Assembly: GCF_000005505.3 (NCBI RefSeq)
Contig: NC_016134.3
Span: 8,414,624 to 8,478,623 of the forward strand
DNA: 64,000 nt
From: Brachypodium distachyon
Taxonomy: Eukaryota; Streptophyta; Magnoliopsida; Poales; Poaceae
Direction: 5' to 3'
Shown: piece by piece, positions 34,471 to 45,330 of the stretch
Numbering within the stretch: position 1 is the first letter of the stretch
Layout: each line of letters starts with the position of its first letter
The notes under the pieces: generated by a model
Told to the model about the DNA's origin: nothing
The model's input: the letters and a program-made list of their open reading frames with translations, nothing else
Databases searched by the model: none
Program-made: the position numbers and the translations under genes

Positions 34471-35905
34471 GAAGCGAGCACAATCATTTGCTAATATGTT
34501 AAAAAAAACCCTATAATTGGCAATCAAGCAATCTAACGGTAGATTTGGCCTTTTTCCTTGTCAATTCATTGATGGGGTAGCGGTTCGTTTCATGTCTTGT
34601 CTTGCAAGGGGTATGTCACTTTTTGAGGTGAGCGGCTCATATGGCCATTGAAAACCCATAAGATTAGTCAATTTTGAAGGACTATGATGGAGCTTTTAGT
34701 TTTATCGAAAATTTCCGTTCTTTACGTTTTGTTTCGGTTGTACCGATCTCTATTGTTCTTCTTTTAATTTATCATATATAATTAAAGCCGCATTGGTGTT
34801 CTAGAAAAACTTTGTGTAGGGAAGATTTCCATAAAAATATATATTGAAACTTTTAAATAGATAATTTTCTAAAAAGGTATATTTTACGTTCTACAATTGT
34901 CACGAAAGTATATTTTACGTAATTTTATAATTGAAATAATATAAAGAATTGAAGAAAAAGAAAACGAACCAACTCACCAATCATCATCGCTTACACTGAC
35001 AGTGCCACAGTGGAAGAGAATGCTTTTCTGATTTGGAAAGCGATCGACTGCTCAACATGCATGATACGCTTGCTTTATCATGCATGAATCAAATACTAGA
35101 TAGATATCTGAATATGTTGGATACGCACGCACTTCCATAAGATAGACAGGCTACGAATAAAGCAAAAGAGACGATGGGACTTGGGTTCTTCTTTTCTGCA
35201 ATTCTATATATCCAAACTTCCAAACAGCAATCAGTTAACTAGGTAAAGCTAGAAGCCCCGACCGCAAGCAAAGAATAGATCCTGGGGAAGAAGATCGATC
35301 ACAATCCCCAAAACGAGAACAAAAAAGAAAGGGGAACTAAAGGAGGTGCGTTGCATTGCAGGGGAATTAACCAACACCTTTAGAGGAGTTAGTCTGTTCT
35401 CTCTGACGGACCTGACTGTCGTCACTCGTCAGTCAATGCACATTCAGTAGCTCACTCACATGTGCATTTCTTCAGATAATTATTGCAATTTGCAAGCAGA
35501 TAAATTTGTGAATTCTCAAGTAAATAATTAACTGTAAAGACTACAGAGTACAGCTTGAAATTGAGATTTGCCATTACCGACAAAGGCTTTCTCCAGTCAG
35601 AACGCATGAACTTGACTGATCAAATACTCCACTGGCCTTCAGACATCCAAGGGAGAATAAATAGAGACAAAATAAATCATAAATAAAATAGTTAAAGGTT
35701 TATGCAGAGGAACAAAGCGGCAGCCTACAAGAGGGCTACTTGTTTATTCCTTCAATAATCAAATTAATCTCTCCTAATCTAGACCCACAGCTAGCTTTGC
35801 TTCCCAATTATTTTGTTTGCATATGGTTACTACTTAAGGCCACCACACTCCTTGATCTCCTTCCATCTCCCACTTGAGAGCTCAAGTGCTCAACACAAGC
35901 TCACC

Positions 35906-36712
35906 ATGGCCTTCTCCTTCTTCTTCCCTGACAACAATAAGCTCCTCTTCCTCCTCCTCATCTCCATTGCAATCACCAGCATGACTACTCAAAACCAAGC
36001 AGAAGCAGCAAGCGGCCACATCCAACTGATCATGGTGAACAACTGCGCCGAGTCAGTGTGGCCAGCCCTGCTAGGAACAACCGGCCACGTCACGCCGCAG
36101 TCCGGCGGGTTCCACCTGGGCGCCGGCGAGGAGCTCACCTTCAACGTCCCCCTCATGTGGTCGGGCCGCGTGTGGCCGCGCCGGGGCTGTGCCTTCGACG
36201 CGCACGGCAACAGCACCAACGGCAGCCGCTGCACGACTGGTGACTGCGGCGGCGTCCTCCGCTGCGCCGGAAACCCCGGCGCGGCCCCGGCCACCGTGAT
36301 CGAGATGACTCTAGGAACACCATCTTCCCCAGTGCACTTCTACGACGTGAGCCTGGTGGACGGCTTCAACGCGCCGGTGTCCATGGCGCCCGTGGGCGGC
36401 GGCAGGGGCTGCGGCGTGGCCGCGTGCGGCGCTGACCTCAACGTGTGCTGCCCGTCGGCGCTGGAGGTCAGGGACAGGGAAGGGAGGATCGCCGGGTGCC
36501 GCAGCGCGTGCGGCGCCATGGGCGGCGACCGGTACTGCTGCACCGGGGACTACGGCACGCCGGCGGCGTGCAAGCCCACCATGTTCGCCCACCTGTTCAA
36601 GGCCATCTGCCCCAGGGCATACAGCTATGCCTTTGACGACGCCTCCAGCCTCAACCGGTGCAAGGCCAGCAGATACCTCATCACTTTCTGCCCACCACAA
36701 CCTCAATACTAA
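35906..36712 (+). CDS. TLP: Thaumatin-like protein (PR-5 family)
   Basis: A secreted, disulphide-rich defence or wall protein of 268 residues, intronless. I choose the ATG at 35906 (context caccATGG) over an upstream in-frame ATG at 35813, because it begins a proper signal peptide: [10 protein letters not shown] then a hydrophobic [13 protein letters not shown] run, with likely cleavage near AEAASG. The thaumatin signature [15 protein letters not shown] is present. The acidic-cleft region and the C-terminal block [23 protein letters not shown] and FCPPQPQY are conserved. I count 17 cysteines in the mature part against the usual 16; the extra one is in ADLNVCCPS, where relatives usually have NVNCP. 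Antifungal or glucan-binding activity is a family property, not shown here. Confidence 0.93.
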   Translation: MAFSFFFPDNNKLLFLLLISIAITSMTTQNQAEAASGHIQLIMVNNCAESVWPALLGTTGHVTPQSGGFHLGAGEELTFNVPLMWSGRVWPRRGCAFDAHGNSTNGSRCTTGDCGGVLRCAGNPGAAPATVIEMTLGTPSSPVHFYDVSLVDGFNAPVSMAPVGGGRGCGVAACGADLNVCCPSALEVRDREGRIAGCRSACGAMGGDRYCCTGDYGTPAACKPTMFAHLFKAICPRAYSYAFDDASSLNRCKASRYLITFCPPQPQY

Positions 36713-37074
36713 TGATCCATCAGCATCCGCCCAACCTCTATCACTTTCATTCTCTTATATGTATGATGTATACATTTCTGAATCCAGACACGAACTGAAT
36801 ATATCATCAACAGCTGCAAAGCCAACAGATAGTATATATCAACTGATCATCAAATTTCGAACAATCAGCAAGTCTGAAAAATTATCTGATGATGCATTGA
36901 GTTCTGACGAAATTGTAGATAGTCCACAGGCCTGAAAAGTTAACAGTACCACCGGCCGACACAACAGACTTCACAGTACTAGAAATTGCTGACATAGAGG
37001 TTCCAAGTCACAGCCTCATCACAGGAAGGCACAAAAGGTAACATAGACAGGTAACAGGCAGAGGCAGAGGCAGC
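36713..37074. other. Convergent spacer, TLP to PUF gene 1
   Basis: 362 bases holding the two 3' flanks. Nothing else is seen. Confidence 0.6.
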
Positions 37075-40000
37075 TTAGCCAAAGTGCGGCTGAGGAGGAG
37101 GCGGCGGCGGCGGTGCTGCGAAGAAAGTCGGCGTCCTCTTGAGGAGATTGTTGACATGCGTCACCAGGCGTTTCCCGAGGGCGTTCTTGTTCAGCGTGTC
37201 GGCGTTGCGCCTCACCGCCTCCGCGAACACGCTGAACTCCCATTCATCTGCCGCGTCTATCATCTTCTGCACCACGTAGGTTGCAGTCTCATGGATCATC
37301 ATACTCTGCACAATGTACACCAGGGAACCACACACAAGATTTGTTATATAGTTACTCCTCTTCTCCACTTGCTTTACTACCTTCGCTACCTAGGCGCATG
37401 TTGTTAAGGAACAGTTAGTGATCTTACCACGAGATGATCTGCAGTCTGTCCATCCCCAGCGCACAGGAACTCAGTGATGATGATCTTGCGGTCCTGGTAG
37501 CTGCCGTACATCAGGAGCTTCTCGATAACATTTGCAGAGTATTTCTGGTGGCTCAGCTCCACAAAGCGCCCCACAAATTTCATCAGGATGGTTTGTCGGT
37601 CACTAGGCCCTCCATTCTGCACCATGTGCTGCATGCAAAAAATGACGAGGCGTAAAATATCTGTTTTTCGCTAAGCGGTTGTTTCATCAACTGCAAGCCA
37701 CTGCACACACTTGATTTAATTTACCTGCACGACGTAGGTGCCAAATTTGTCCGCCGACAGCTCGTCGACGTTCTCCACAATCTCCGCGGCAATAGGATAC
37801 AGAAGCGGCGGGTCCTTACAAAAGTCCAGCACTTTCTGCAAAGATCATGAAGCGTGATGAGCAAATACAAATAATCAAGTCATCACAAGATAAGAGGAAG
37901 CAGTAAAAAACAAACAAACCGATAACCTGAATGATACGACATCCGTACTGATGAGAGGCTATCGTCTTGGCCTTCCCACGTATACTTCTGTAGATGAAAT
38001 GGATATACTGTTCGGGCACACACTCCATGCATTTCTGGACTACATGGTTCCCATGTTGGTCACGGACACATCTCTGCAGGTTCGTATTAAGCTCCTTGGC
38101 GATCTCTATCTGATGGTCAATGTGGCCTATTTCAAATGCCTGAAAAAGGAGACAGTACATGAGAAAAAGTCTGATCCACAACAAGTTTACAAAAGGCAAC
38201 TTAATTATTTACATCATGATACATGTTGCAAAAGCCAGAGGATTCAGTTTACCTTTTCGATTACTAGATGACCATACTGATGAACGCTTAGGGCTAACAC
38301 ATGCCCGATAAGATTGCGGACCAGCCTGTTTCTGTAGGGTTCTGGTCCATGGTCAAGAAGCTGGTGAAGAAGGCACAAGGTAAGTGTTAGACTGTATGAT
38401 CGATTAAGCCGTACATTACAACAGTGCTCCTATAAGATGAAAACCGAAATAAATGAGTTTGGGGAAGAAACCTTCATGATAGCAGAATTGGCAAACACAT
38501 TGTAGACCAGTCTGGGCACTTCAGGCGTAATTTCATTATACAGCAGCACTATTTCCCCAGTAGTTGCGATGTCAAGCTTTTTGGTTATAAAACGGCTTCC
38601 CACTGGATGGACACTGCATTTAAAATACAACAAAGGGTTTAGCCATAGAATGTCACAATATATATCAATTGCTTCAAGGAATACAATAGGATGCATAATC
38701 TTATGGACATAGATACTGATTGAAATCACTGCTTAATTTTGACAAAGGAAACTGGGGGCTGAATGAGTTATGTACATGTACCTGAGAGCAGGCACTTGGC
38801 CCTTGAGATTAATGATACGGATAGGCTGCTCCCCTGGAAACTTGATCCGGTGAAGAAGGGAGCCAAACACTGAATCCCTGCTCTCCAGTCCACTGGCAAG
38901 ATTGAAAATAGGGTCCACTCGGCCGACAGTATACGCGAGCTCGACATCGCGAGCATAGTGATTCTTCACAGCGTCAGGAGACTGATGGAAGACTTTGGAG
39001 GCAACCTCCTGGTCTGGATCAAAAAGTGCACGGAGCAATCCCATCTGAACCGCCATCATGTCAGGGAATTTGTTTGGTCGCACACTCGTTGAAGAAGAAG
39101 AAGACTGCACAGCAAGATCCCCGGCAGCACCATTGTTTGGTACTGTAATTTGGGAGTGTTGCTCGGTGAGGGAACTGCTTGAAGAGGAAGCAGCAGAAGA
39201 CTGCACATCAGGAACCCCAGCAGCATCCTTGCTTGGTACTGCAATTTGGGATTGTTGCTCGGCGAGTGCACTGCTTGAAGAGGAATCAGCAGAAGACTGC
39301 ACATCAGGAACCCCAGCAGCATCCTTCTTTAGTACTGTAATTTGGGAGTGTTTCTCGGCCAGTGCATTGCTTGAAGAGGAATCAGCAGAAGACTGCACAT
39401 CAGGAACCCCAGCAGCATCCTTGTTCGGTACTGTAATTTGGGAGTGTTGCTCGGCGAGTGCATTGCTTGAAGAGGAATCAGCAGAAGACTGCACAGCGGG
39501 ATCCCTGGCAGCATTCTTGTTTGGTACAGTAATCTGAGATTGTTGCTCGGCGAGTGCACTCCTTGAAGAAGCATCAGAAGACTGCGGCAAAATGGACCCA
39601 GTAGTGTCATGCACCTTCTGATTATCTGGATCAGTCAACACTTCACTGCTTCGAGCATCCTGCAAAGTAGGAAGCAGCAATGTTTAATTATTACCTTAAC
39701 GTGAATTTCTCATGGTATAAAATACAGCCAGGAGGCACAACAAACATCAATGACAAAAGTGTCAAGAACTAGGGATCATATGGTGGTTTCAAGCCTTCAA
39801 GGGAAATTTCCATGCATATGTATGTTACCTGTATGATACCAATTGCTAGCTCACTGTTCAGTGTGGATCACACATAATTGTTACTTAGAGATAGATACAC
39901 TCTATTCAAAGTAAAGTTATAAATTTTTTACTACAAATATGGTCAAATGTTTAAATCCAACATAACAAAAACTGAAGCTCATGTGTTTTCTGTAGTACTC

Positions 40001-42093
40001 CCTCCGATCCATAGTAAGTGTATTATGGATCGGAGGGAGTAGTATAGAAGCACACTGTACCACACTATCTACAGAACATATTTTTGGCAATCAGTCAATA
40101 TTATAAAGAGATCCCTATAATAAATGCCCAACTTAATTAGCGAAATACCATGATTTTATGTCCCAATTTTGAGGGTCACTCCATGCCATGATGACTCTGG
40201 CGCAAGGCCGGTCCTGGGATTTTAGGGGCCAGAGGCAAAATAGAAATATAGGCCCTCTATTAAAAAAAAAAGCTAAATATGGCTTCAAATTTTCAGCACG
40301 AAAGCTAACTTTTGTGACAAACTTGTGATTGAATTAGAACTGGATTGTTAAAAGTGATGGTCCAGATATATCCTAATATTTTCATGAGACGCTGCATAAG
40401 CAAGTATGTATTATGAACAAACAGAAAATCGTTAAGTGTTGCTAACGAGGAAAAACTCTAAAATGTCGACACTAGCAGCAAAAGCATAAGGCCTGCATTA
40501 CCACCATCAATCATAGGTAGATTAACTAGACTCCAAATGTCAAGCAATTTCTTTACCTCCTTAGAATTTCACAAAGATAGATGTAAATTTCAGTTGAAAA
40601 ATTGTGCTCACCTTCTCATGATCTGGAGTCAACAGTTCACTGCTTCGAGCATCCTGAAGTCAAGCAATTTCTCTATCTCCTTAGAATTTCAAAAGGATAG
40701 ATGTAAATTTCAGTTGAAAAAATTGTGCTCACCTTCTCATGATCTGGAGTCAACACTTCACTGCTTCGAGCATCCTAAAGTCAAGCAATTTCTCTATCTC
40801 GTTAGAATTTGAAAAAGATAGATGTAAATTTCAGCTGAAAAATTGTGCTCACCTTCTCATGATCTGGACTCAACACTTCACTGCTTCGAGCATCCTGAAA
40901 AGGAGGAAACAGCAACATTTCATTATTACCTTAACAGGAATTTCTCATGGTATAAAATACTGCCAGCAGGTACCACAGCAATGACAAAAGGGGCAACGAA
41001 CTAGGGATGATATGGTAGCTTCAAGGGAAAATTCCATGCGTATATATGTTGCCTGTATGATACTAATTGCTAGCTCACTATTCAGAGTGGATCGCACATA
41101 ATGTTGACTCAGAGATAGATACAGTCTATTAAAAGTAAAATTAGTAAAAAAAACTAAGATACAGTCAAAATGTTTCAATCCAACATAACAAAAATAAACC
41201 TCATGTGTTTTCTTGAGTAGTATATAAGCACATTGCGACCACACTATCTACAGAACATACATTTGGCAACCAGTCAATACTAAAAAGAGATCCCTGTTAC
41301 AAATGCCTAACTTAATTGGTGAAATACCAAGATTTGTCCGAATTGATGTAGAATGCAAAGTTCCAGGGCTTGTTTTTTTTTAAGGGCATGTGAGAGGAAC
41401 ACATTTTTACACTAAGATAGAATAAGAATCAGACTTTTTAAGAACTATTTTTCACAAACTCTGAGAGGTGAAGTTAGTAAATATATGGTAGAGACCCCCA
41501 AAATGCATGGCAAGAGCCAACTTAGTTAGAAAAAGGCTTCACACTGAAATCACTATTGCTAGCAGATGGCCAGAACTAACTCTGTGCCATGATGACTCTG
41601 GCAAGGTCGGTCTTGGGATTTGGGGGCCGGGGCCCAAGACGAAATAGGAATATAGGCCCTCTATTGAAAATCAGAAAAAGCTCATAGTTCTAAGACAATG
41701 ATTCCTAAATGGCAAGGGGATTTGAGGGTCGTCCCCAACGGCAGCGGCGGCAAGATGGACCAAGCAACAGTGGTTAAAATGTCGTTGACCGCGATTAGGG
41801 AGATTTCATCTATGGCTGCCCTCACTTGTCTTGGCTGACCACTGTAGCCACTGGCCTAGGCAAGTTATGCAACAAAGGAGGGGGCATATAGGGGCAACAA
41901 TGGCCGGGCATCGGCACCAGCGGCGAGAGAAACTATTGAACGGACTGCCTCGATGCGAACTAGTAAGAACTCGCCTCATACCTTCATTTGTATGCCTGAA
42001 TTCCCAAATTAAACCCTAACCCTAGAAACTCACCTGTTCAGGCAAGTCATGGGGAGGACTACTCCAACTTGAATTATCGGTCGAGATCACCAT
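37075..42093 (-). CDS. Pumilio/PUF RNA-binding protein 1, eleven exons
   Basis: PUF proteins bind single-stranded RNA, usually in 3'UTRs, and repress or destabilise mRNAs. Exons in transcription order: 42034-42093, 40853-40894, 40733-40774, 40612-40653, 38782-39659, 38472-38613, 38253-38360, 37927-38139, 37725-37835, 37428-37628 and 37075-37305. They total 2,070 bases (689 residues) with all phases consistent. Residues 1-20 start MVISTDNSSW. Three copies of a 14-residue exon (D-A-R-S-S-E-x-L-[ST]-P-D-H-E-K) and then five 32-residue Ser-rich repeats (about 88-246) follow. A conserved stretch (FPDMMAVQMGLLRALFDPDQ) precedes eight PUF repeats from about residue 355. Repeats 4 and 5 (GNHVVQK, GCRIIQK) keep standard RNA-contact residues; 1, 2, 3, 6 and 8 deviate. 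The tail is Pro-rich. It is a tandem paralogue of the gene at 50848-55285. Confidence 0.85.
39108..39584 (-). repeat. Five-copy 96-bp coding minisatellite in PUF gene 1
   Basis: Five in-frame units encode Q-S-S-A-D-S-S-S-S-N-A-L-A-E-Q-H-S-Q-I-T followed by VPNKDAAGVPDV. The first unit is 31 residues and more diverged; the other four are 32 residues and nearly identical. PUF gene 2 has a single degenerate version of this segment (AEQNSQTALPNKEAA), so the expansion came after the gene duplication. Confidence 0.93.
39998..40039. mobile_element. 42-bp Stowaway miniature with TA duplication
   Basis: A near-perfect hairpin: ctccctccgatccat, a 12-base loop, then atggatcggagggag, flanked by TA on both sides. 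The duplicated intron copy at about 41215 has no insertion at the equivalent position (gagtagtatataagcac), giving an empty-site comparison. Confidence 0.85.
40530..40900 (-). repeat. Three tandem copies of a 42-bp exon with flanking intron
   Basis: The unit is about 120 bases. Each carries aagtcaagcaatttct-type intron sequence, aatttcagttgaaaaattg, then a 42-base exon bounded by a minus-strand acceptor (cag, tag, cag) and a gtgagc donor. Copies of the exon are at 40612-40653, 40733-40774 and 40853-40894. A fourth, related copy begins the large exon ending at 39659, where the donor is lost and the frame runs on. Confidence 0.9.
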
Positions 42094-42440
42094 ATCTAGG
42101 AGGGCGCGCCGCAGAGAATCCCGAGGCAGCGGCGGAGGAGGAGGGCGAGGCAGTGGTGGTGGAAGAGGGCGAGGCGGCGGCATATAGCTATGGATGTTGT
42201 GCGGGGTTGAGGACTGAGAGTGAGGGTGGTCGGACCAACTTGGTTGGGTGAAGACCGATATATAAAGGGGCTCGGACCGGTTGGCCACGTTTGCGTTGTA
42301 CTGGACCTGATGGAGGATCCATATCAGATTTCCTATCAAAACACGATGAATCGAGAGATCAGTGGGTTCCCTGACCTGTATCCACAAAACTGGTCATTTG
42401 GAAAAATAAATAAAAACCAAGTGGTCACGTTAGACAATTA
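42094..42440 (-). promoter_or_regulatory. Promoter of PUF gene 1
   Basis: The segment contains a GC-rich leader (rich in GGCGG/GAGG) and a TATATAAA-like box at 42258-42265. About 350 bases are homologous to the PUF gene 2 promoter (55286-55620), sharing ggctcggaccggtt, acacgatgaatcgaga and gttagacaattacc. Part of it is copied again at 43600-43760. Confidence 0.6.
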
Positions 42441-42726
42441 CCTAATGTGACATAATGATACTGAGTGCTAACAATGTATAAAAATTCTTAGAGGTGCTAC
42501 CGTGGGTTGGTAGCATAGTAGCACCTAAAGGGGTGGGACCACATGATCTCTTCACCACTATGAAGGTGGGTTCTAGTAGAGAAATGCCATAGCCACACGT
42601 AGTAACTAAAATTCAGAGAGGGGCCACGCGACTCTACTGACCGGCCGATGTTTTGTTGTTATTGGGGTAATACTCTAGCAAACTATTTACAGATGCACAT
42701 GGTTAGGCCGATGCCGCTCACAGTTT

Positions 42727-42744
42727 GGGGGGGGGGGGGGGGGG
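42727..42744. repeat. Poly-G run (18 G)
   Basis: Eighteen consecutive G residues, C on the transcribed orientation of the neighbouring PUF genes. It sits in sequence between partial promoter copies. Confidence 0.9.
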
Positions 42745-43599
42745 CTTGGGGCGATCACACTGGGTGCATTACCTCAGGGCCGGCCTTGCTCTGGCGCAAT
42801 ACTTAGCGTCCTCGGTGCGCCACATCCTCTCTTCAGCAGCCGCTGCCACCACAATCCACCACCCCCAACCAAACCTAAGAAAGTCATAACCACTGCAACC
42901 GTCTTTCTCCAATCCCACAACCAGCATCATCACCACCAGATCGACGCAACTCACTGAAATTCTACATGCAGGATCCCAACAAACCATAAACCTAACCCTA
43001 CCAGTAGCTTCAGCCTTGCCTAATTAGAATGTTATGTGTTGATCTGAGTGCACTGCTGGTACATAAATACTTGCTTAAGCGGAAATCAAGTTACCTCCTC
43101 CATTGTATGGTTCACTACAAGATCCATGGAGTCTCAATATCAGATCTAACTACAACCGTGGCGGTGATGGGAATGGAGTAGTGAGTGAGTAGGATGACGA
43201 AAGTATAAATATAAGGGATATATGAGCCCATTTACAGTTACATCATAAATATGTTTTCATGATGGATGATTGGAGGCCCGACACCTCGAATCCGTAAGCC
43301 CAACATCAGAAGAACTTCTAAGATTGATATCACAAGTTTAGCTCAAACTTGTGATAATAGCTCACTCAAACTTACCCAACCAGCCTAACACTAAAGCCCA
43401 ATTAGCACAACCACACTCCTAGGGCTAGATTGGGTCGACCAAGGATGGAAACAGGCCACTTTTCACCAGGTATTGTCCATTGAAAAGCGCAATGAAGTTA
43501 TGGAGCTTAGAAAATACGTTGGATTTGTTTTGTAATGGGAAAGTCCAGGCGAAGTGGCTAAAATCGTCAAGAGTGACTAGTTAATACGAATAACTAGAC

Positions 43600-43760
43600 A
43601 AGCTAGGGACGGGCGAAGTTGGCCATGTCTAGGATGGCATGCCGCAGAGAATCCCGAGGCGACGACGGATAGCTATGGATGTTGCGCGGGGTTGAGGACT
43701 GAGAGTGAGGGTGATCGGACCAACTTGGTTGGGTGAAGACCGATATATAAAGGGTATAAA
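43600..43760 (-). pseudogene. Third, truncated copy of the PUF promoter and first-exon start
   Basis: Shares with 42060-42265 the blocks gccgcagagaatcccgaggc, atagctatggatgttg, ggggttgaggactgagagtg and accaacttggttgggtgaag, plus the gatatataaaggg TATA region. A minus-strand ATG begins a short unrelated peptide (MANFARP), and no PUF exons follow before the PUF gene 1 promoter. Confidence 0.75.
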
Positions 43761-45183
43761 TATGAGATATGAGCAGGTCATACTTTGTGGCCTCTTTTCC
43801 CAAACTTACACATACATCGCAATGCACTAGATGAAAAAGGAAGATTCAATACATGCACATAGTCTAGAAATGGAAATCGAAATTTCTGCCTAACTAACAT
43901 GAACAACAGGTATGCGACGAGCGCCTGGGAAAAGTGGGCACTACAATGCACATGGTCACGAGAGCTGAGCATCCCGGGTGGTTGAGGCGTCTTGCTAGTC
44001 ATCAGCTGAAGCGGCGATGTGGAGACTGATGTGTGGACTTGAGATGATCGGGTATAGGTCGCCGGTCGACTCACCCTGGAGGATCACCTATTCAACTGCT
44101 TGGTCGCCTGTCCTTGACAAAAAAAACGCGTTAAATTTGATGGTGACAAGGTTGTCGCGGATGAGAGATTTGACGGAGATCATTTCTTTTACAACAGGGG
44201 AAAAAAATGTTGGTGAGGTGGATTGGTTGGGTTTGGGTGGGAATGGAAAGAGCTCTGGTTTGTGTGATCGGTATACTCGACCCGTTGTATACCACAATGT
44301 GAGAATTAACGTGAGAGGGGTTTGAGAGAGTAGATCATAGCCAAGGAGGAACACATGTGGACTAGTTGCCAGGGGACACTGGAGTCGAGAGCAAGGCAGC
44401 CATGGCGTTGAGCTGCCGCCTGGATGAGCGCAGTCTGTTCCCAAGCTAGGCCTGAGGGAGGCATGGGAGATGTTGCCGAGGGCGATAAATAGTGCATGCC
44501 GACAAAAGCTGCCATACTTCCGAGGCTTGGCCCGAGGATGCCAGCACTCGAAGCTTGTTATCGCCACAGGACCAGCCATGAGTAGATGAATCTCCATAGG
44601 GGGTGTGGATTGTCGTTCAGCGGCACACCGTAGGAAGTAGAGTCCCTACCATTGTTCTTGCCCCGCAGCTGCTTTCCCTTTATCAACAGGTACTTTGTAC
44701 GAAATCTCAAATAAACTTGCCATTAGTAGCAATCCACATTTAGAAGGCAGAGTCGTGTCAAGGCAAACAATCAGCGCTTGATAGTGCTAGGGTTTTCGCT
44801 GTGTGAACTACGGAATTCAAGGCTATAAGATAACAACATACAACCAGTGATTGGTCATGTTGCTACCTAGGAGTGCCAGTCTTGGTGCTTTGTGTTCACA
44901 AAACATACCAAGGAAGACAAAAAATTAACGTCCACCGTCCATAACAATTAAGCAATGGTTTAGGACACATCAATGCACTAACAAAAATTTGAATGGTTAC
45001 TGAGGTGCCTTTAGCAACTTCGCCTCTTCTAGCACGATGTGTCCATTTCCCGTAGGTTCTCATGCATGCGTGTGTCCTTGCCAAAAAAAAACTCATGATG
45101 TTGTACAATATACTATGTGTGTTTGATCTAGCACCCTGGTATGAGTGGAATAGTCAAAATATGTGTGAACAGTTAGTCGCATC

Positions 45184-45330
45184 ACTAGTACAAAACATGC
45201 CATCACGTATAGTTAAATATTGATATGGCACATGGTTTACTAGACTACCACCTTGCTTCCGTGGACGATAAAACACAGTCATCGCACACGGTCTCGAGAG
45301 CATGTGCGATATGGGCATCATCATACATAG
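45184..45330. mobile_element. Possible CACTA-type transposon end
   Basis: The stretch starts cactagtacaaaacatgcc, the form of a CACTA terminal repeat. Short subterminal motifs around tgtgcgatatgggc follow. I found no partner terminus in the window, so this could be a solo end or chance. Confidence 0.3.

Larger units (their letters stand above)
31113..35905. other. Transposon-rich intergenic region
   Basis: About 4.8 kb between RCA2 and the thaumatin-like gene. Apart from the Mutator-like element and the LINE remnant listed separately, I see no coding region I can support. Confidence 0.6.
39660..41665. repeat. Intronic segmental duplication in PUF gene 1
   Basis: About 39660-40262 is repeated at about 40895-41665 in the same orientation. 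Shared landmarks in order: attattaccttaac, gaatttctcatggtataaaa, gaactaggga, caatccaacataacaaaaa, ctcatgtgttttct, cacactatctacagaacata, agagatccct and atataggccctctatt. The copies bracket the mini-exon array, so array and flanks were probably duplicated together. Confidence 0.85.

Noticed and set aside
35813..35905. Upstream in-frame ATG of the thaumatin-like gene
   Set aside because: It would bury the signal peptide 31 residues inside the protein; the ATG at 35906 has better context and a proper signal peptide.
44088..44597. 169-codon minus-strand frame
   Set aside because: No domain recognised; composition and surroundings suggest repeat-derived DNA. Not strong enough to call a gene.
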